The notes below the pieces were generated by a model that saw only the letters and a program-made list of their open reading frames with translations, searched no databases and was not told where the DNA came from. Positions 26,074-33,602 of a stretch of DNA of 64,000 nucleotides are shown piece by piece; the stretch's first letter is position 1, and every line of letters begins with the position of its first letter. Made by a program: the position numbers and the translations under genes. Source of the DNA: SCGC-AAA076-P13 sp964276145. Lineage in GTDB: Bacteria; Pseudomonadota; Gammaproteobacteria; Magnimaribacterales; D2472. The DNA lies in NCBI GenBank assembly GCA_964276145.1, contig CAXYDN010000003.1, positions 186,001 through 250,000 on the forward strand, in the 5' to 3' direction.

Positions 26074-26307
26074 CTATCTCCTAAACTCATTTTTAAGCCT
26101 TTTATATAGACTAATTATTCCATAGAGAAACCAAATAACAACAAAGCCCCACCATAGTGCAAAAAACCAATCATTTTTTGTTGTGCCATTCCAGCCTAAC
26201 CATTCAAATACAATACCTTCCATAAATAAATCAAAAGACAAGAGAGCAAAAAATCCAAAAACCCAAAGCAGAAAGAAGTTTGATGTTTTTAAATTAGTTA
26301 AAATCAT
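26074..26307 (-). CDS. Small two-helix membrane protein
   Basis: A 77-residue protein with two hydrophobic helices (about 10 to 30 and 45 to 66), Trp-rich (WLGWNGTTKNDWFFALWW), and a basic tail. It overlaps the preceding membrane protein gene by 14 bases and is followed by the SRPBCC gene. Not recognised. Its position after a sterol desaturase-family gene suggests it belongs to that unit. Confidence 0.55.
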   Translation of the reverse strand: MILTNLKTSNFFLLWVFGFFALLSFDLFMEGIVFEWLGWNGTTKNDWFFALWWGFVVIWFLYGIISLYKRLKNEFRR

Positions 26308-26593
26308 GAAAAAAAATCATGAAAAAAGACATTATTGTAATTACAAAAATGTGAATTGATTTATTAGTATTATTCATCTGAAAGTGAAAAAATATTTTTG
26401 AGTCTCTTGATATAGATAACTTTAACATCCAAAGCATTATTAGTATCGACGTAAATAATAAAAACCATGGCATATCGTTGGAAAAGTTAAATCCCTCTTT
26501 AGAGATAATTATAAAAACTGAAACCCACCATAGAATGTAAATAGTTAAATAAATTGAGTAAGCATTATTAATTGCTATTTTAAGTCTGTTCAA
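26294..26593 (-). CDS. Small three-helix membrane protein
   Basis: A 99-residue protein with about three hydrophobic segments (16 to 33, 43 to 58 and 79 to 94). It overlaps the end of the sterol desaturase-family gene by 4 bases (ATGA-type) and the next membrane gene by 14 bases. No family was recognised. Strong coupling suggests a structural or accessory role with the hydroxylase, but this is inference. Confidence 0.55.
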   Translation of the reverse strand: MNRLKIAINNAYSIYLTIYILWWVSVFIIISKEGFNFSNDMPWFLLFTSILIMLWMLKLSISRDSKIFFHFQMNNTNKSIHIFVITIMSFFMIFFHDFN

Positions 26594-27426
26594 TTCTTTG
26601 AGGTTGTTGGGGGTCCAAAGAATAAGTACATTGCGTCTCTAAGATTCTTTGCATTTTTTATGTCAGTCATAATAGAGCGCCAGCCCATAAAGGTTATTTT
26701 AATAGGATTGAATGTATCAACATTTTTAACAAGGCCAAATTTAACCGTTTCGATTTCTGGCTCAAAGGTGCCAAACATTTTGTCCCAAATAATTAGTAAA
26801 TTGCCATAATTTTTATCAATGTATTTCTCATTTGAGCCATGATGAACCCTGTGATGTGAAGGAGTATTGAAAATCCACTCTAGAGGTCCCAATTTATCAA
26901 TAATTTGTGTATGGCCAACTATCCCCCATAAAGTACTAATCACCCCTGCTACTGCAATAATAGTTGGATCTAACCCTACTAATGGGAGTGAAATAAAAAA
27001 AGGAATCTTTGAAACAGGTCCAAACCAAGCTTGTCTAAAAGACACTGCAAAGTTCATTTCTTCACTTGAATGATGACTCATATGAATTGCCCATAAAAAC
27101 CTTACTCTGTGTGACATGCGATGATATATATAAAATACTAAATCTATTAAAATGAAGGTTATTGCCCACAACGCCCAAATTGGCAATGCCTCACTTAAGT
27201 CAAAAAGTCTAAATTGGTATAAATAAAAATGAATTCCTAAAGTCAGCCCTTTGAAAGCATAGACCATAAAAATATTTCCAGCTAACAGCCCTACCGTACA
27301 TAAAGTATCGCCTTTTTTATAGAGAGATTTTTTGTTCCAGCTAGAAATCGCTACCTCAAAAAGAATCATAGCAAACACAATAGGCGCTCCTATTGCATAT
27401 ACTTCATTAAAAGAAAGGTCGGTCAT
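26590..27426 (-). CDS. Sterol desaturase/fatty acid hydroxylase family protein (second copy)
   Basis: A 278-residue membrane di-iron hydroxylase. The histidine clusters are HRMSH, HMSHHS and HRVHHG, spaced as in the superfamily, with a C-terminal KNYGNLLIIWDKMFGTF motif also present in the copy at 16361. Substrate unknown. It heads a run of overlapping genes for two small membrane proteins and an SRPBCC protein. Sequence differs strongly from the first copy, so this is not a recent duplication. Confidence 0.87.
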   Translation of the reverse strand: MTDLSFNEVYAIGAPIVFAMILFEVAISSWNKKSLYKKGDTLCTVGLLAGNIFMVYAFKGLTLGIHFYLYQFRLFDLSEALPIWALWAITFILIDLVFYIYHRMSHRVRFLWAIHMSHHSSEEMNFAVSFRQAWFGPVSKIPFFISLPLVGLDPTIIAVAGVISTLWGIVGHTQIIDKLGPLEWIFNTPSHHRVHHGSNEKYIDKNYGNLLIIWDKMFGTFEPEIETVKFGLVKNVDTFNPIKITFMGWRSIMTDIKNAKNLRDAMYLFFGPPTTSKN

Positions 27427-27442
27427 AGTTTAAAATTATTTA

Positions 27443-28282
27443 TTAAATATGTTCTATAAGCAAGGTGGGAACATTGTGGTTATGAGACTTAATTGTTGCT
27501 ACCAGAGTGTTTTCCTTGATTCCCTCTTTGATTGGGCTTATATCAACACCCTCGTCTGAAAGCCTTTTATGTGCGTCTTCGATACTTTTTACTTCCCAAG
27601 CGAGACCCCATAATCTGTCCTGCGGCTCTTGATCATCTGTTTTTTCTATCACCTCAATCGTTGTTTTGTTAAATCTAAAAAACAACATTCTGCTTTTCCA
27701 TTCTTCAACTACTTTGTCTAATGCAAGTCTAATATTAAATAAGTCTTTATAGATGGTAATGAAGCCATCGGCATCATTTGTATTGATAACTACATGATCT
27801 AATTTATTTGGGTTTGATGCATTAGTGTTATTTTGTGAAGGGAGCTCACCATCGGTGTGTTCTATGATGAAAGAAAAAATTCCTCTTGTTAACTCTGGGG
27901 GTAAAAATAGGTTTTTCCATTTTCTAGTGTTGTTATCTTTGAAGTTAGAACCTTCTCCAAGTGTTGGTTCTGCGACAACATACCCTTTTTCTCTGATAGA
28001 GCTTGCAGCACCTTCAATATTATCTGTCCCAAGAACCAATCCAATCAACCCCTCGCCGTCTTGGTCAAGATAATAATTTACAAGAGCAGCACCCAATCCA
28101 TCTCCCGTTGCTGATAAGAGCTCAAAATATGTATTATTAAAGTTAAAGAGAGAATTGCTTGTCCCAAGCTCCTTGTGTTCGCCTCTCCAGACAGGCTCCA
28201 TGCCAAATATTTTTTTATAATTATTTTCTGCCTCATCTAAATTATTAACAGCAATGATTAGATGATCTAGAGAGTTAATCAT
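27443..28282 (-). CDS. Two-module VOC (glyoxalase-like) protein
   Basis: A 279-residue protein with two vicinal oxygen chelate regions: LDHLIIAVNNLDEAENNYKKIFGMEPVW at the N-terminus and KLDHVVINTNDADGFITIYKDLFNIRLAL near residue 160. His of LDHLIIAV and LDHVVINT are possible metal ligands. Length and pattern fit the glyoxalase-like (Glyoxalase_3) group. Substrate unknown. It is followed 16 bases later by the hydroxylase-family gene. Confidence 0.83.
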   Translation of the reverse strand: MINSLDHLIIAVNNLDEAENNYKKIFGMEPVWRGEHKELGTSNSLFNFNNTYFELLSATGDGLGAALVNYYLDQDGEGLIGLVLGTDNIEGAASSIREKGYVVAEPTLGEGSNFKDNNTRKWKNLFLPPELTRGIFSFIIEHTDGELPSQNNTNASNPNKLDHVVINTNDADGFITIYKDLFNIRLALDKVVEEWKSRMLFFRFNKTTIEVIEKTDDQEPQDRLWGLAWEVKSIEDAHKRLSDEGVDISPIKEGIKENTLVATIKSHNHNVPTLLIEHI

Positions 28283-28296
28283 TATAAAAAATAGAA

Positions 28297-29079
28297 TTAC
28301 AGTTTTTTGAATAGCAAAGTCATTCTGTCACTTTCGCCAATAGCTATATATTTCTCTTTTTCTACATCCTTAAGTCTTAGATTGGGTGGAAGTGTCCATA
28401 CTCCTTTAGGGTGATTTTTAGTGTCTTTGTTGTTTGCATTGATTTCTGATTTTGAAACTAAAGTAAAGCCATGCTTCTTTGCAATATTAATCGCATGCTC
28501 TTCTGTTACATAACCACTTTTTTTCATTTCTTCCATAGAGGTTCCTGGATTAGCTCTATGCTCAACAACTCCAAAAATACCGCCTGGCCTCAGAGCTTTA
28601 AAGCTATTAGCAAATATAGAATCCATTTGTGGGCCGAGCCAATTATGAAGATTTCTAAAAGTTATGACTGCATCTACAGAGCCTTCTTTAGCAAGATTTG
28701 AGCTTAAATCTACTATTTCAACATTTGAATACATTGGACTAGATGCTATTTTTTTTTCAAAGTTTTCTCTGCCTCTTTTAAAGTAGCCAACCTCAGAATC
28801 TTTATCAAAATGAGCGGCAATCAACATCCCCGGTTCATGCAAATAGTTGGCTAAAATTTCTGTGTACCAACCCCCTCCAGGAGAAAGTTCAACTACTATC
28901 ATATTGGGTTTAATTTCAAAGAAGGATAATGTTTCAGTGGGGTTTCTATATTGATCTCGTTCAATATTTTTAGTACTTCTATCTTCGCTTTGAACTGCAG
29001 CCATAAGATCATGTGCTGAAATATAAGATGGAACAGAAATTAAAAAGACGAGTGTTAAAAAATTTAATAGTTTATTCAT
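28297..29079 (-). CDS. Exported class I SAM-dependent methyltransferase-like protein
   Basis: A 260-residue protein with a signal peptide (MNKLLNFLTLVFLISVPSYISA) and a methyltransferase domain: motif I VVELSPGGGWYTEIL, motif II DAVITFRNLHNWL and GGIFGVVEHRANPGTS. Secreted members of this group exist in marine gammaproteobacteria; a cofactor outside the cytoplasm is puzzling, so the enzymatic role is uncertain. It lies 14 bases before the VOC gene on the same strand. Confidence 0.78.
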   Translation of the reverse strand: MNKLLNFLTLVFLISVPSYISAHDLMAAVQSEDRSTKNIERDQYRNPTETLSFFEIKPNMIVVELSPGGGWYTEILANYLHEPGMLIAAHFDKDSEVGYFKRGRENFEKKIASSPMYSNVEIVDLSSNLAKEGSVDAVITFRNLHNWLGPQMDSIFANSFKALRPGGIFGVVEHRANPGTSMEEMKKSGYVTEEHAINIAKKHGFTLVSKSEINANNKDTKNHPKGVWTLPPNLRLKDVEKEKYIAIGESDRMTLLFKKL

Positions 29080-29121
29080 TTTTCAATTCTAAACTTATTA
29101 AGCCTCTCTTTGAAGTATTTC

Positions 29122-29454
29122 TTAGGTTGAGCTTGATTTATATACATTGACTATCGTGACTCCAATAACAATAAAAAATAGTCCTAAAATTGTTGCCCAG
29201 TTAAGTGACTGCTTATAAAAAATGTAACTTAGTAGAGCAACAGAGAAAACACCTATGCCAGCCCAGGAGGCATAAACAACTGATAAAGGTAATTTAGTAG
29301 AAACAATCGCAAGTAAATAAAAAGATAGGCAATAAGATGCTATTAAAAATGCTGTTGGAAATACTTTTGTAAAGTTTTGAGATAAAGGTAGCATCATTGT
29401 TCCTGCTACCTCAAATACGATTGCCGCAAAAAGAATTAAGTACGTATTGATCAT
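29122..29454 (-). CDS. Small multidrug resistance (SMR) family transporter
   Basis: A 110-residue four-helix protein of the SMR family. Glu15 in AAIVFEVAGTMML is the conserved membrane-embedded carboxylate that couples proton and cation exchange, and VVYASWAGIGVFSV is the third-helix signature. Works as an antiparallel dimer; likely substrates are cationic drugs, guanidinium or polyamines. It is divergent from the small-protein operon at 29550. Confidence 0.92.
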   Translation of the reverse strand: MINTYLILFAAIVFEVAGTMMLPLSQNFTKVFPTAFLIASYCLSFYLLAIVSTKLPLSVVYASWAGIGVFSVALLSYIFYKQSLNWATILGLFFIVIGVTIVNVYKSSST

Positions 29455-29549
29455 TAAATTATTAAAACATATTAAGAATTTGATTGTAACCTTTACTTCT
29501 CATATGAAAGATGATAAGTTTGCGTTACATTTTATATAAGGAAATTAAT

Positions 29550-29957
29550 ATGGTTGATGATTTAACACACATGATGGCAGTTGGAACTGGATGGGTGGCT
29601 ATCTTGATGCCTGTACTTCTGATCTGGGTTATTTTTTATTTCGTCACAAAGATGGATAAAGCTAAATATGAATCTATGGTAGAAATTGCTAAAAACCTAG
29701 ATGATCCTTCTGATGTTGAAGATTTGTTAGAAAATTTTAAAGAAAATAAAAAGCCAATTGACTATAGAAGAACTGGTGTTATTACTATATTTGTTGGTTT
29801 AGGCTTGTTTCTCTTTGGTTTAGCAAATATTGCAATCTTAAAGGGGGTTGGTCTTTTAGTTATGTGTATTGGTTTGGGTTCTTTAGTTGCAGGTTATATA
29901 TATCCAAATAACAGCCATGAAATAGCTGAAGCTGTTGAAAAATTTGAAAAAAAATAG
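29550..29957 (+). CDS. Membrane protein, DUF6249-like, copy 1 of a tandem pair
   Basis: A 135-residue protein with three hydrophobic helices (about 15 to 33, 77 to 93 and 97 to 117). The middle reads KPIDYRRTGVITIFVGLGLFLFG, a DUF6249-like pattern. The ATG at 29550 was chosen for AAGGA 7 bases upstream; an earlier frame extension lacks one. It is nearly the same in layout as the next gene, so the two are paralogs from tandem duplication. Function unknown. Confidence 0.68.
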   Translation: MVDDLTHMMAVGTGWVAILMPVLLIWVIFYFVTKMDKAKYESMVEIAKNLDDPSDVEDLLENFKENKKPIDYRRTGVITIFVGLGLFLFGLANIAILKGVGLLVMCIGLGSLVAGYIYPNNSHEIAEAVEKFEKK

Positions 29958-29966
29958 GAGATGATT

Positions 29967-30362
29967 ATGAATCCAGAAGTAATAATACCAGTATTAGGAA
30001 TAATGACAGGAATAATAGTTCCTTTAGCAGTCTTTGTTTGGTTATATTTAGAGAGTAAAGATAAGAATAAAACAATTCTAGAGATATCTAAAAACATAGA
30101 TGATCCATCAAAGCTCGAAGACTTAGTCGGTTTGCTGGATGAGCGAAAAAAAGAGCCAATTGATTACAGAAGGGCTGGAGTAGTCACATTTTTTACTGGC
30201 CTTGGTCTTTTTCTTTTTGGCATATTCTTCCTTGGATCAATCTTAAAAGGGGTTGGAGCCTTGGTAGCAGCAATTGGTATTGGTCAAATTGTTGCTGGAT
30301 ATCTTTATCCAAATACAAGCGAAGAAATTACACATGCAGTAGATGCATTTGAAAGGAAATAA
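29967..30362 (+). CDS. Membrane protein, DUF6249-like, copy 2 of a tandem pair
   Basis: A 131-residue paralog of the preceding gene: both have IDYRRxGVxTxFxGLGLFLFG, ILKGVGxLV and GYxYPN motifs in the same order. TAGGAG lies 6 bases before the ATG at 29967, which decides that start over the ATG at 29961. It follows the first copy with a 9-base gap. The unit continues with an XRE regulator. Function unknown. Confidence 0.68.
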   Translation: MNPEVIIPVLGIMTGIIVPLAVFVWLYLESKDKNKTILEISKNIDDPSKLEDLVGLLDERKKEPIDYRRAGVVTFFTGLGLFLFGIFFLGSILKGVGALVAAIGIGQIVAGYLYPNTSEEITHAVDAFERK

Positions 30363-30371
30363 GGTAATTAA

Positions 30372-30437
30372 ATGAAAAAATATATCAAAATACATTCAGT
30401 TTTTATTGGTGATTATAAAGAATATAGAAATGGGTAA
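30372..30437 (+). CDS. Short upstream ORF (21 codons) before the XRE regulator
   Basis: An ATG at 30372, with AAGG 8 bases upstream, opens a 21-codon frame whose stop lies 8 bases inside the XRE gene. The peptide is basic and unrecognised. Its better ribosome binding site suggests that it may couple translation to the regulator, as with the leader ORF before the nitroreductase. Confidence 0.35.
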   Translation: MKKYIKIHSVFIGDYKEYRNG

Positions 30438-30645
30438 ACATCATCAAAATCTTTTAAATAATCTTGAAGAGTTAAGAAAATCAGCTGGCCTAACTCAACA
30501 AGACTTATCTGAAAGTGCAGAAGTTTCAAGAAAGAGCATCAACGCTATTGAAAACGGTATCTATGTGCCCTCCACTGTTCTAGCATTAAAGATTGCAAAA
30601 ACCTTAAGATGCAAAGTAGAGGACATTTTTAAATTACCAAAATAA
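30430..30645 (+). CDS. XRE-family transcriptional regulator
   Basis: A 71-residue single-domain regulator from the ATG at 30430: LEELRKSAGLTQQDLSESAEVSRKSINAIENGIYVPSTVLALKIAKTLRCKVEDIFKL is a classic HTH_3 domain. A frame extension to TTG at 30406 would add 8 residues without a homologous pattern. It resembles the regulator at 12482 in type (membrane proteins plus XRE), though not in close sequence. Likely an autorepressor of this unit. Confidence 0.87.
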   Translation: MGKHHQNLLNNLEELRKSAGLTQQDLSESAEVSRKSINAIENGIYVPSTVLALKIAKTLRCKVEDIFKLPK

Positions 30646-30668
30646 TTTATTAATAAAAGGAGAAATTC

Positions 30669-30878
30669 ATGAACAAATTGGCAATATTATTAATTATGTG
30701 TGTATCAATAACGTCTTGTGTTAATTTTGATAGAGCTTCTAATACCACTAATTACTATGAATATAATATGACGTTTGAACAGGCCTGTATTTTAAAAAAC
30801 CACTATCAAGAGGTTAACAAAGATATACCATCATCTGTTCAAGCCGTGATAACTGAAAGCGAGATAGATTGCAATTAA
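30669..30878 (+). CDS. Small lipoprotein
   Basis: A 69-residue protein with a signal peptide ending in the lipobox ITSC (Cys at 17). AAAGGAG lies 6 bases before the ATG. The mature part is about 50 residues, with one further Cys in QACILKN and one at the end (IDCN), so it may form a disulfide. No family was recognised. Member of the small-protein operon. Confidence 0.65.
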   Translation: MNKLAILLIMCVSITSCVNFDRASNTTNYYEYNMTFEQACILKNHYQEVNKDIPSSVQAVITESEIDCN

Positions 30879-30913
30879 ACGTTAGATAACTTTATAAACT
30901 GGGAGAAGATAGA

Positions 30914-31072
30914 ATGAATGATAAGAAAAAAAGTTTTAAAAAAATGGGTTCCATGGTGGGTATCGGAACCGCAATGGGTGCGGCAATTTTTGCCGCCACT
31001 AATGAGCCAGTATGGCTCGCGGTAGGTGTTGCATTGGGTGCAGCGCTTAGTCAGGTAAAACGAAAAAAATAA
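30914..31072 (+). CDS. Small glycine/alanine-rich membrane protein (52 residues)
   Basis: A 52-residue protein with basic ends and a hydrophobic core (MGSMVGIGTAMGAAIFAATNEPVWLAVGVALGAALSQ), rich in small residues as in glycine-zipper helices; two short helices are likely. GGGAG lies 8 bases before the ATG. It is the last gene before a strong terminator. Not recognised. Confidence 0.6.
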   Translation: MNDKKKSFKKMGSMVGIGTAMGAAIFAATNEPVWLAVGVALGAALSQVKRKK

Positions 31073-31092
31073 CTATTATCTTTAGTATGGCT

Positions 31093-31116
31093 ACCTTCCT
31101 CGTAAAAGAGGAAGGT
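31093..31116. terminator. Strong hairpin terminator between convergent genes
   Basis: A perfect 9-bp stem (31093 to 31101 with 31108 to 31116) and a 6-base loop lies 20 bases after the stop of the small-protein operon and 15 bases after the end of the convergent lipoprotein gene. It is followed on the plus side by an ATTTTA stretch; the symmetrical position suggests it serves both strands. Confidence 0.75.
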
Positions 31117-31130
31117 ACAAATTTTATCAC

Positions 31131-32297
31131 TTAGTCTCTTACAGAAACTCCATCAAAATCTATGCCAGTGATTCCATCTCCACAAGTTACCATTTCGGCT
31201 GCTTTTTGAGGCAGGTTTGTAGCCTCCCAAATAACATTATCACTTGCTTTAGTTTCATCACTTGACCATATGTCTAGCCAAATAAAATCTGATGGCATTT
31301 CTGGCTCAAACATTGGTTCAAGAAGTGTGTACCAATGATTATCAGAAAAGTTTTCAATAGAATTTAGATCAGCTCTGTAATCATGAAGAGTGTTTTTATC
31401 AGACCCTTCTTTAAAATTACAAAAATAGTAAGTATGGCTGAATGTATCAGAATCACTCCAAGATTTTGGAAATCTGCCAACTTCTTGACTAAATAAAAAA
31501 GCTCCATTATCTATATCGTTTGACATTATCCCAGCTATCTCTTCTTGCCAGCCATCTTCATGGTCTGATAACCAATCTTCATAGCAATCATCTCGTGCAG
31601 CCTCTGATGGCCAAGCTAGCATCCATAAAAAGTCAAAATTTTCATTTTTTATTTTTGGTGTAAGAATGCTGGCTCCATTTATATTGCATGATGTTTGATT
31701 GATACGTGCATTCCATTTTTCAACGAGCATATCAAAGTTTTCTTGAGAGTAGTTTGGTCCTTTTAGGTGCCAAAAATATTCTATAAGTGGCGGGTTAGAG
31801 TTTGGCCACAAAGTATTTCCATATAAAGCCTCTACAACCAAAACATCACTGTTGTATTCATCAACCTCAATAATTTTTCCATCCTCGAATTTAAAGGTGA
31901 AAACATATTCATTATCGTATTTACCATAGGCGCCTTCGGCATCTCCTACCATAATTACAGCGGCGCTATCTTCATCAGCTATAACATCTAGCGGTGTTAA
32001 AACAATTCCTTCCGGAAGTAATGCGCCTACAACTTCTAGAAATTCTGTAAAGTAGGTCTCGCCATTATAAGATTTTTTTATAACTGAGCTTCCTTGAGCA
32101 TATACAGGTATTTTGCCCATATATCTAAAAATAAAATCTTCATGCATAAGCTTTTTGGCTTCATCTGGTTCGTTTAATACAAGATAAATAAAGTTTTCAG
32201 CTGCATCAGCATTTTGTTTGATTTTTTGGTCTAATTGTGAACTTCCACAAGAAACCACAAAAATTAAAATTAAAGGTAATAAAAATAATTTCTTCAT
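31131..32297 (-). CDS. Lipoprotein with SnoaL/NTF2-like N-terminal part
   Basis: A 388-residue lipoprotein: lipobox VVSC (Cys17). Residues about 30 to 150 look like an NTF2/SnoaL-like cone (NFIYLVLNEPDEAKKLMHEDFIFRYMG, then DSAAVIMVGDAEGAYGKYDNEYVFTFKFEDGKIIEVDEY). The remainder is a beta-rich domain with two Trp-rich repeats. AAAGGAG precedes the ATG. Probably a surface or periplasmic protein; function unknown. Confidence 0.65.
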   Translation of the reverse strand: MKKLFLLPLILIFVVSCGSSQLDQKIKQNADAAENFIYLVLNEPDEAKKLMHEDFIFRYMGKIPVYAQGSSVIKKSYNGETYFTEFLEVVGALLPEGIVLTPLDVIADEDSAAVIMVGDAEGAYGKYDNEYVFTFKFEDGKIIEVDEYNSDVLVVEALYGNTLWPNSNPPLIEYFWHLKGPNYSQENFDMLVEKWNARINQTSCNINGASILTPKIKNENFDFLWMLAWPSEAARDDCYEDWLSDHEDGWQEEIAGIMSNDIDNGAFLFSQEVGRFPKSWSDSDTFSHTYYFCNFKEGSDKNTLHDYRADLNSIENFSDNHWYTLLEPMFEPEMPSDFIWLDIWSSDETKASDNVIWEATNLPQKAAEMVTCGDGITGIDFDGVSVRD

Positions 32298-32406
32298 ATA
32301 TAACTCTCCTTTATATTGAATAATTTATTATTACATAGCTTTTTTACTGTTTTTAGTCGGAATAAAAAATTACGTATCGATGATTTATATATAAATCTTG
32401 TATAAG

Positions 32407-33168
32407 TTATGCTTTACAGACTGGTAATAGGTTTGGCAATTGGTACATTCTTCTTTCAGTACTTGATTCGTCCTCCATATCAATAGTTAAATTAAACTTC
32501 TCATCAAATGAGCTTGGGTCATACACTTTAACTTCGGTAAAAATCTCTCTATAGCGATCAAAATAATCTACCCCGGTTTCTCGAATTATTCTTTTATTTA
32601 GTGGTCTTTCCTCGAAATCAATTGTTTTATTGTGGAGCATGGGTACTGGTAAAAATGCTAGTCCACCTGGTCTTAAAACTCTTTTTATTTCATTAATGGC
32701 CTTTTTGTCGTTTTTCACATATTCCAAAACATGAGATGCAAAAACAAGATCAAACGAGTTATCTGGATAAGGTATTTCTTCAATATCAAACTGATGATCA
32801 ACATCTTTTCTATAAAGATCAGATGAAATATAGCTTTTATATTTCTTTTTAAATATTTTTCTTAAGAAATTTTCAGGTGATATATGAAGGACATCTGTTT
32901 GTGAGGCTTTATGATCATCGTATATTTCATTAAAAACTAACATAGCCATCCTAGCCCTTTCTAGCTCACCACATTTTGGACATTTAGCATGATGTCGATT
33001 ATTTTTATCCATAAATGGTCCTTTATAGTTGCATATAGGACATATGTATTTATGCTTTGAATTAATATTGATTAGCTTGAAGATAGGAGCTCTTAAGCCT
33101 TTAAGAAAATACTCTACCTCTTTGTATTTTCCTTCATTGTAGCCGTCTCCTTTTCTTTTTCTTCCCAT
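32407..33168 (-). CDS. SAM-dependent methyltransferase with zinc ribbon
   Basis: A 253-residue methyltransferase. Residues 43 to 66 hold a four-Cys zinc ribbon (CPIC and CPKC), followed by a Methyltransf_11-like domain: DVLHISPENFLRKI, then DLVFASHVLEYVKNDKKAINEIKRVLRPGG. The motif I glycine-rich loop is replaced by HISPENF, as in the ubiquinone/menaquinone-like group found in gene clusters for cell surface sugars. Substrate unknown. It follows the DoxX gene after 8 bases. Confidence 0.75.
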   Translation of the reverse strand: MGRKRKGDGYNEGKYKEVEYFLKGLRAPIFKLININSKHKYICPICNYKGPFMDKNNRHHAKCPKCGELERARMAMLVFNEIYDDHKASQTDVLHISPENFLRKIFKKKYKSYISSDLYRKDVDHQFDIEEIPYPDNSFDLVFASHVLEYVKNDKKAINEIKRVLRPGGLAFLPVPMLHNKTIDFEERPLNKRIIRETGVDYFDRYREIFTEVKVYDPSSFDEKFNLTIDMEDESSTERRMYQLPNLLPVCKA

Positions 33169-33176
33169 AATTTTTG

Positions 33177-33587
33177 TTAAATCTTCTGAAATAAATTTTC
33201 AAAGGGCTTCCACTGATTAGTATTGCCGCTAGCGCTTAATACGAGCAATCCAGCAAAGATTCCCAAGTTTTTAACAAAATTTTGCATTTCATGACCAGCA
33301 TCTGTTCCAGGATATACATTCCAAAAGTCATGCATTCCAATATTTATAAATATAGTTAAGGCTGCAAGAGTAAGGGCAGACTCTTTTATCCGATATCCTA
33401 TAATGAGCGTTAGCCCAAAAACTATTTGTAACACAATTGTTAATGGCAAAAGTAAATCTACGAATGGTACGTTATGAAGATTCATATATTCGATCATAAA
33501 CTCATAACGCGGGATTTTTGTAATTCCTGGATATAAGAAGTATAGGCCAAGCAAGAATCTTCCAAAAGTTATAAAAAATTTTTCCAT
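33177..33587 (-). CDS. DoxX-family membrane protein
   Basis: A 136-residue four-helix protein of the DoxX family: ITFGRFLLGLYFLYPGITKI at the N-terminus and LLLPLTIVLQIVFGLTLIIGYRIKESALTLAALTIF in the middle. Family members are linked to quinone- or thiol-related redox stress, mostly by context. It lies between a methyltransferase gene and the Ig-like/TIM-barrel lipoprotein gene. Confidence 0.82.
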   Translation of the reverse strand: MEKFFITFGRFLLGLYFLYPGITKIPRYEFMIEYMNLHNVPFVDLLLPLTIVLQIVFGLTLIIGYRIKESALTLAALTIFINIGMHDFWNVYPGTDAGHEMQNFVKNLGIFAGLLVLSASGNTNQWKPFENLFQKI

Positions 33588-33602
33588 TATTTATATTGTT
33601 CC

